DNA of 43,414 nucleotides from Clostridia bacterium (GTDB taxonomy: Bacteria > Bacillota > Clostridia > RGIG6154). Position numbers and translations under genes: made by a program. The stretch lies in contig JAGAJK010000046.1 of NCBI GenBank assembly GCA_017626145.1, positions 1-43,414 of the forward strand. Direction: 5' to 3'. Below the pieces are notes generated by a model that saw only the letters and a program-made list of their open reading frames with translations, ran no database searches and was not told the origin of the DNA. Below, one piece after another: positions 40,989 to 43,414 of the stretch; positions within the stretch are counted from its first letter, which is position 1, and the number at the start of each line of letters is the position of its first letter.

Positions 40989-41729
40989 TTATCTGTGTGT
41001 AAGAAATTCAGATGGAGAAGTATTGTATCTTGCTGAAATTATACGTGAAAAATACTTTTCATCTGAAAAACCGCACATGTGCGCAACTTCCTTTACAGTA
41101 ATATTCGTTGTCATCAATAGATTTATAGCTTTATTAATGCGTTTGTCATTAAGGTATTGTAAAGGAGATATACCCATATATCTGCTGAATTTTCGTCTAA
41201 GGCTTGATTGACTCATAAACCCCTGAGCTGATATTTTTTCGATATTAACATTTGCATTACAGTAGTTATTGTCGATATATGAAAGACATCTTAAAAAATT
41301 TTCATCATTTATATCGTAGAAAATATTTTCGGATATACAGTGTAAAATATTATAAATTGTTGATTTTATCAGATTTACATATCGTGGTTTGCTATAATAG
41401 TAAATCATTTTTTCAAATTCTTTCCTGAAAAAGCTTGTGTTAGGTACGGTTATATTTTCAGGGAATTTGTAGTTGCAGTCGGATAAATGAATAAATATGC
41501 TTTCTCCTTCAGTATAAGAAACTCTATATGGTGTATTTTCCGGAATAAATGTAATATCACCCGGATTAGAGTAAAAATGCTTGGAATTTACGTAAAATTT
41601 CGCATTACCGTTTAATCTTAATGCAATGGCAGCATATGGGCGTGATTTAACATTAAATGTACCTTGAAAATGTATACATTTGCTTACTGAAAGTATTTGA
41701 AATGAAAAATTATCGTAGTTATAAAACAT
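40989..41729 (-). CDS. AraC-family transcriptional regulator
   Basis: The 246-residue protein has a short cupin-like sensor (AIALRLNGNAKFYVNSKHFYSNPGDITFIPENTPY) and a C-terminal AraC domain (FMSQSSLRRKFSRYMGISPLQYL and CGFSDEKYFSRIISARYNTSPSEFL). It is divergent from the GH20-like gene at 41849 with 119 bases between and most likely controls it. It belongs to the same broad group as the regulators of sets A and B. Confidence 0.9.
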   Translation of the reverse strand: MFYNYDNFSFQILSVSKCIHFQGTFNVKSRPYAAIALRLNGNAKFYVNSKHFYSNPGDITFIPENTPYRVSYTEGESIFIHLSDCNYKFPENITVPNTSFFRKEFEKMIYYYSKPRYVNLIKSTIYNILHCISENIFYDINDENFLRCLSYIDNNYCNANVNIEKISAQGFMSQSSLRRKFSRYMGISPLQYLNDKRINKAINLLMTTNITVKEVAHMCGFSDEKYFSRIISARYNTSPSEFLTHR

Positions 41730-41797
41730 AGAATCATCACCGATTATATTTTATCATAAACTGAGCGAAAAATCCACCTTTTTGATTGAAAAACTGG

Positions 41798-41825
41798 TTG
41801 AATATACTGATAATATTGCTATAAT
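41798..41825 (+). promoter_or_regulatory. Promoter of the GH20-like gene
   Basis: TTGAAT (41798-41803), 16 bases, TATAAT (41820-41825). Confidence 0.6.
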
Positions 41826-41848
41826 AGAATAAAAAAAGAGGTGTTATT

Positions 41849-43243
41849 ATGATTTTTAATCCTGAAAATTTAGTGACTAAAGAGGGCACTTTTAAGTTCA
41901 AGGGAAACTTAGAAGTCGAAGCTAACAGATCTGTTAATAAAGATATTTTAAATGAGCTTTGGTTTGGACATACTTTTCACACTTCCAAAATCAGTTTAGT
42001 TCAGACAGAAGAAATGATTTTTAAAACAGGGAAAGCTGATCCAATTTCTTTGGATGGATATCTTTATACATTAAACGTGACTGAAAACGGAATTACTCTT
42101 TGTGCAGAAAATAAAAAAGGTCTTTTAAATGGTTTTATGACTCTTATAGACCGAATAAAAATAAATGAAGACAACGTTCTTTCTATCGATTGCTGTGAAA
42201 TTAAAGAAAAACCGCTTTTTGACAACAGAATGGTTCATTTTTGTGTGTTCCCTGATACAAAATTGTATGAACTTGAAAGATTTGTAAGATTATCCGGAAC
42301 TCTCAGGTATTCACATATAATAATAGAGTTTTGGGGTATGATAAAATATGATTGTTTAAAAGAGTTATCCTGGACACACGGTTTCAGTAAAGAAGAAATC
42401 AAACCGATTATACAGCAGGCTAATGATTTGGGAATTGAAGTGATTCCTATGTTTAATCATTGGGGTCACGCATCTTCGAGCAGATCAATTCATGGTAAGC
42501 ATGTAGTTCTTGATCAGAATCCGTCTTTGCAATACTTATTCAGCGACGATGGGTGGTGCTGGAATATCAAATGTGGAAAAACAAAATCTTTGCTTAAAGA
42601 AATAAGAAGTGAGCTTATTGAGTTATGCGGAAATGGTGAATATTTTCATATTGGTTGCGATGAGGCATACGGATTTGATAAAGCGTATGTTAAAGACGTT
42701 TGTGATTATATAAATGAAATAAATGACGACTTGAATTCTGTTGGAAGAAAAACGATAATGTGGGGAGATATGCTTATTTATAATGATAAAAATTTCAACC
42801 CGGTTAATAAGTATTGTGCACTTGCATCTGACAAAGAATGCGAAAAATTCTTCCTGAACAATATAAGTAAAAATATTATAATTGCAGACTGGCAGTACTG
42901 GGCAAAAGAAGCGCCTGTGGAAACGTCTGTTGTTTTGAAAAATGCAGGCTTTGAAGTTCTGGTTTGTCCTTATGACATCGGATGCAATGAAAGTGATTCA
43001 TGTATTGAAACTATAAAGAAATACAAGCTTAAAGGGCTTATCCACACCACATGGCATACACTTTCAAGCGGTATGCATCATGTTCTAAGAAATGGTGTAG
43101 CATGCTGGGAAAACAATTATAAAGATACAGCGAGTTGTTTATACGTAACCAGAACAGCTTCTGCGCTAAGAAAAGTATACTTTGTAAACGGAGATTATAA
43201 TAAGTCCGGATGGGCTGAATATGAAATTCCTTTAAAAGGATAA
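41849..43243 (+). CDS. Family 20-like glycoside hydrolase (beta-N-acetylhexosaminidase type)
   Basis: The 464-residue protein has a GH20b-like N-terminal domain (about residues 1-125) and a TIM barrel. Its key motif is FHIGCDEAYG near residue 271, the Asp-Glu pair of GH20, where Glu is the general acid and Asp orients the substrate acetamido group. FNHWGHAS near 205 and HTTWHTLSSG near 403 are further active-site strands. The family removes terminal GlcNAc or GalNAc. No signal peptide is seen, so the enzyme is cytoplasmic. AGAGGTG before the ATG is the ribosome binding site. The exact substrate is unknown; the divergent AraC gene points to induction by it. Confidence 0.88.
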   Translation: MIFNPENLVTKEGTFKFKGNLEVEANRSVNKDILNELWFGHTFHTSKISLVQTEEMIFKTGKADPISLDGYLYTLNVTENGITLCAENKKGLLNGFMTLIDRIKINEDNVLSIDCCEIKEKPLFDNRMVHFCVFPDTKLYELERFVRLSGTLRYSHIIIEFWGMIKYDCLKELSWTHGFSKEEIKPIIQQANDLGIEVIPMFNHWGHASSSRSIHGKHVVLDQNPSLQYLFSDDGWCWNIKCGKTKSLLKEIRSELIELCGNGEYFHIGCDEAYGFDKAYVKDVCDYINEINDDLNSVGRKTIMWGDMLIYNDKNFNPVNKYCALASDKECEKFFLNNISKNIIIADWQYWAKEAPVETSVVLKNAGFEVLVCPYDIGCNESDSCIETIKKYKLKGLIHTTWHTLSSGMHHVLRNGVACWENNYKDTASCLYVTRTASALRKVYFVNGDYNKSGWAEYEIPLKG

Positions 43244-43246
43244 ATA

Positions 43247-43277
43247 ATGAGGCATTGCTTTCGCAATGCCTCATTTC
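43247..43277 (+). terminator. Terminator of the GH20-like gene
   Basis: ATGAGGCATTGC, loop TTTC, GCAATGCCTCAT, followed by TT; a perfect 12-base stem. Confidence 0.85.
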
Positions 43278-43376
43278 AGACTGTCGAAAAAGTCGTTCTA
43301 CCGCAAGCAGAATTATTTTTTTGAATTATATTAATTTATAGTTTTAATTATTCAAATTTAATAATACTACTTAAAA

Positions 43377-43408
43377 ATGCCTATAAACATCGAGTTTATA
43401 GGCATTTT
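43377..43408. terminator. Terminator near the window end
   Basis: ATGCCTATAAAC, loop ATCGA, GTTTATAGGCAT followed by TTT, with AAAA on the left side. It probably ends a converging gene outside the window. Between 43278 and 43376 nothing else is visible. Confidence 0.75.
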
Positions 43409-43414
43409 GCTTGC

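Overview
The window is about 43.4 kb of AT-rich DNA from a spore-forming member of the Clostridia, probably a gut or other anaerobic, saccharide-using lineage. The evidence is the low G+C content, Shine-Dalgarno sites of the GGAGG type, frequent TTG starts, a GerW/YtfJ sporulation gene beside scpA-scpB, meso-diaminopimelate dehydrogenase, a DacF-type carboxypeptidase and BspA-type leucine-rich repeat proteins. No phage, plasmid, transposase, integrase or CRISPR genes are visible. Assignment below class level is not possible from the sequence alone.

Left part (1-17.4 kb), mostly housekeeping. The window opens inside a minus-strand tRNA-Ser(CGA). Upstream of it on the same strand are tadA, a DNA alkylation repair (AlkD-type) gene, a TetM/EF-G-like GTPase fused to a YacP/Rae1-type NYN nuclease domain, and a DeoR regulator. 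Divergent from deoR is a fructose-6-phosphate aldolase/transaldolase gene, followed by a small BspA-type protein whose signal peptide seems shifted by one base. Next, on the minus strand, come an AraC-patatin-dus operon and ddh. A 0.5 kb array of hairpins in two cassettes (9.95-10.47 kb) separates ddh from a rightward run: a short GH32 enzyme, an M50 protease, scpA, scpB, a DUF2953 protein, ytfJ and pyk. An MFS transporter points back toward pyk.

Middle part (17.4-33.2 kb), accessory catabolism. Four AraC-family regulators alternate with two parallel enzyme sets. Set A (19.2-26.1 kb) holds an SDR, a type I dehydroquinase (DHQase I)-like protein, a zinc-less medium-chain dehydrogenase (MDR), a Gfo/Idh/MocA oxidoreductase, an extended SDR, a quinone-oxidoreductase-like MDR and an MBL-fold hydrolase. 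Set B (27.1-33.1 kb) holds a second DHQase I-like protein and paralogues of the same four redox enzymes in the same order, with an amidohydrolase in place of the MBL enzyme. I infer that both sets run the same chemistry: oxidise a hydroxyl to a ketone, eliminate water or another leaving group through a lysine Schiff base, reduce the product and hydrolyse it. The substrates are probably two related cyclic polyols, sugar acids or glycosides. I do not recognise this as a described pathway, and it is the main candidate for a new system here.

Right part (33.2-43.4 kb). A GH28 gene without signal peptide lies divergent to dacF. Then come citrate synthase, a YegS/BmrU-type lipid kinase, a 654-residue secreted BspA-type protein behind a consensus promoter with a 30-bp palindrome over its -35 box, an acyl-ACP thioesterase, another AraC regulator and a divergent GH20-like glycosidase. 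The glycosidases in the window (GH32, GH28, GH20) all lack signal peptides, so they probably act on imported oligosaccharides.
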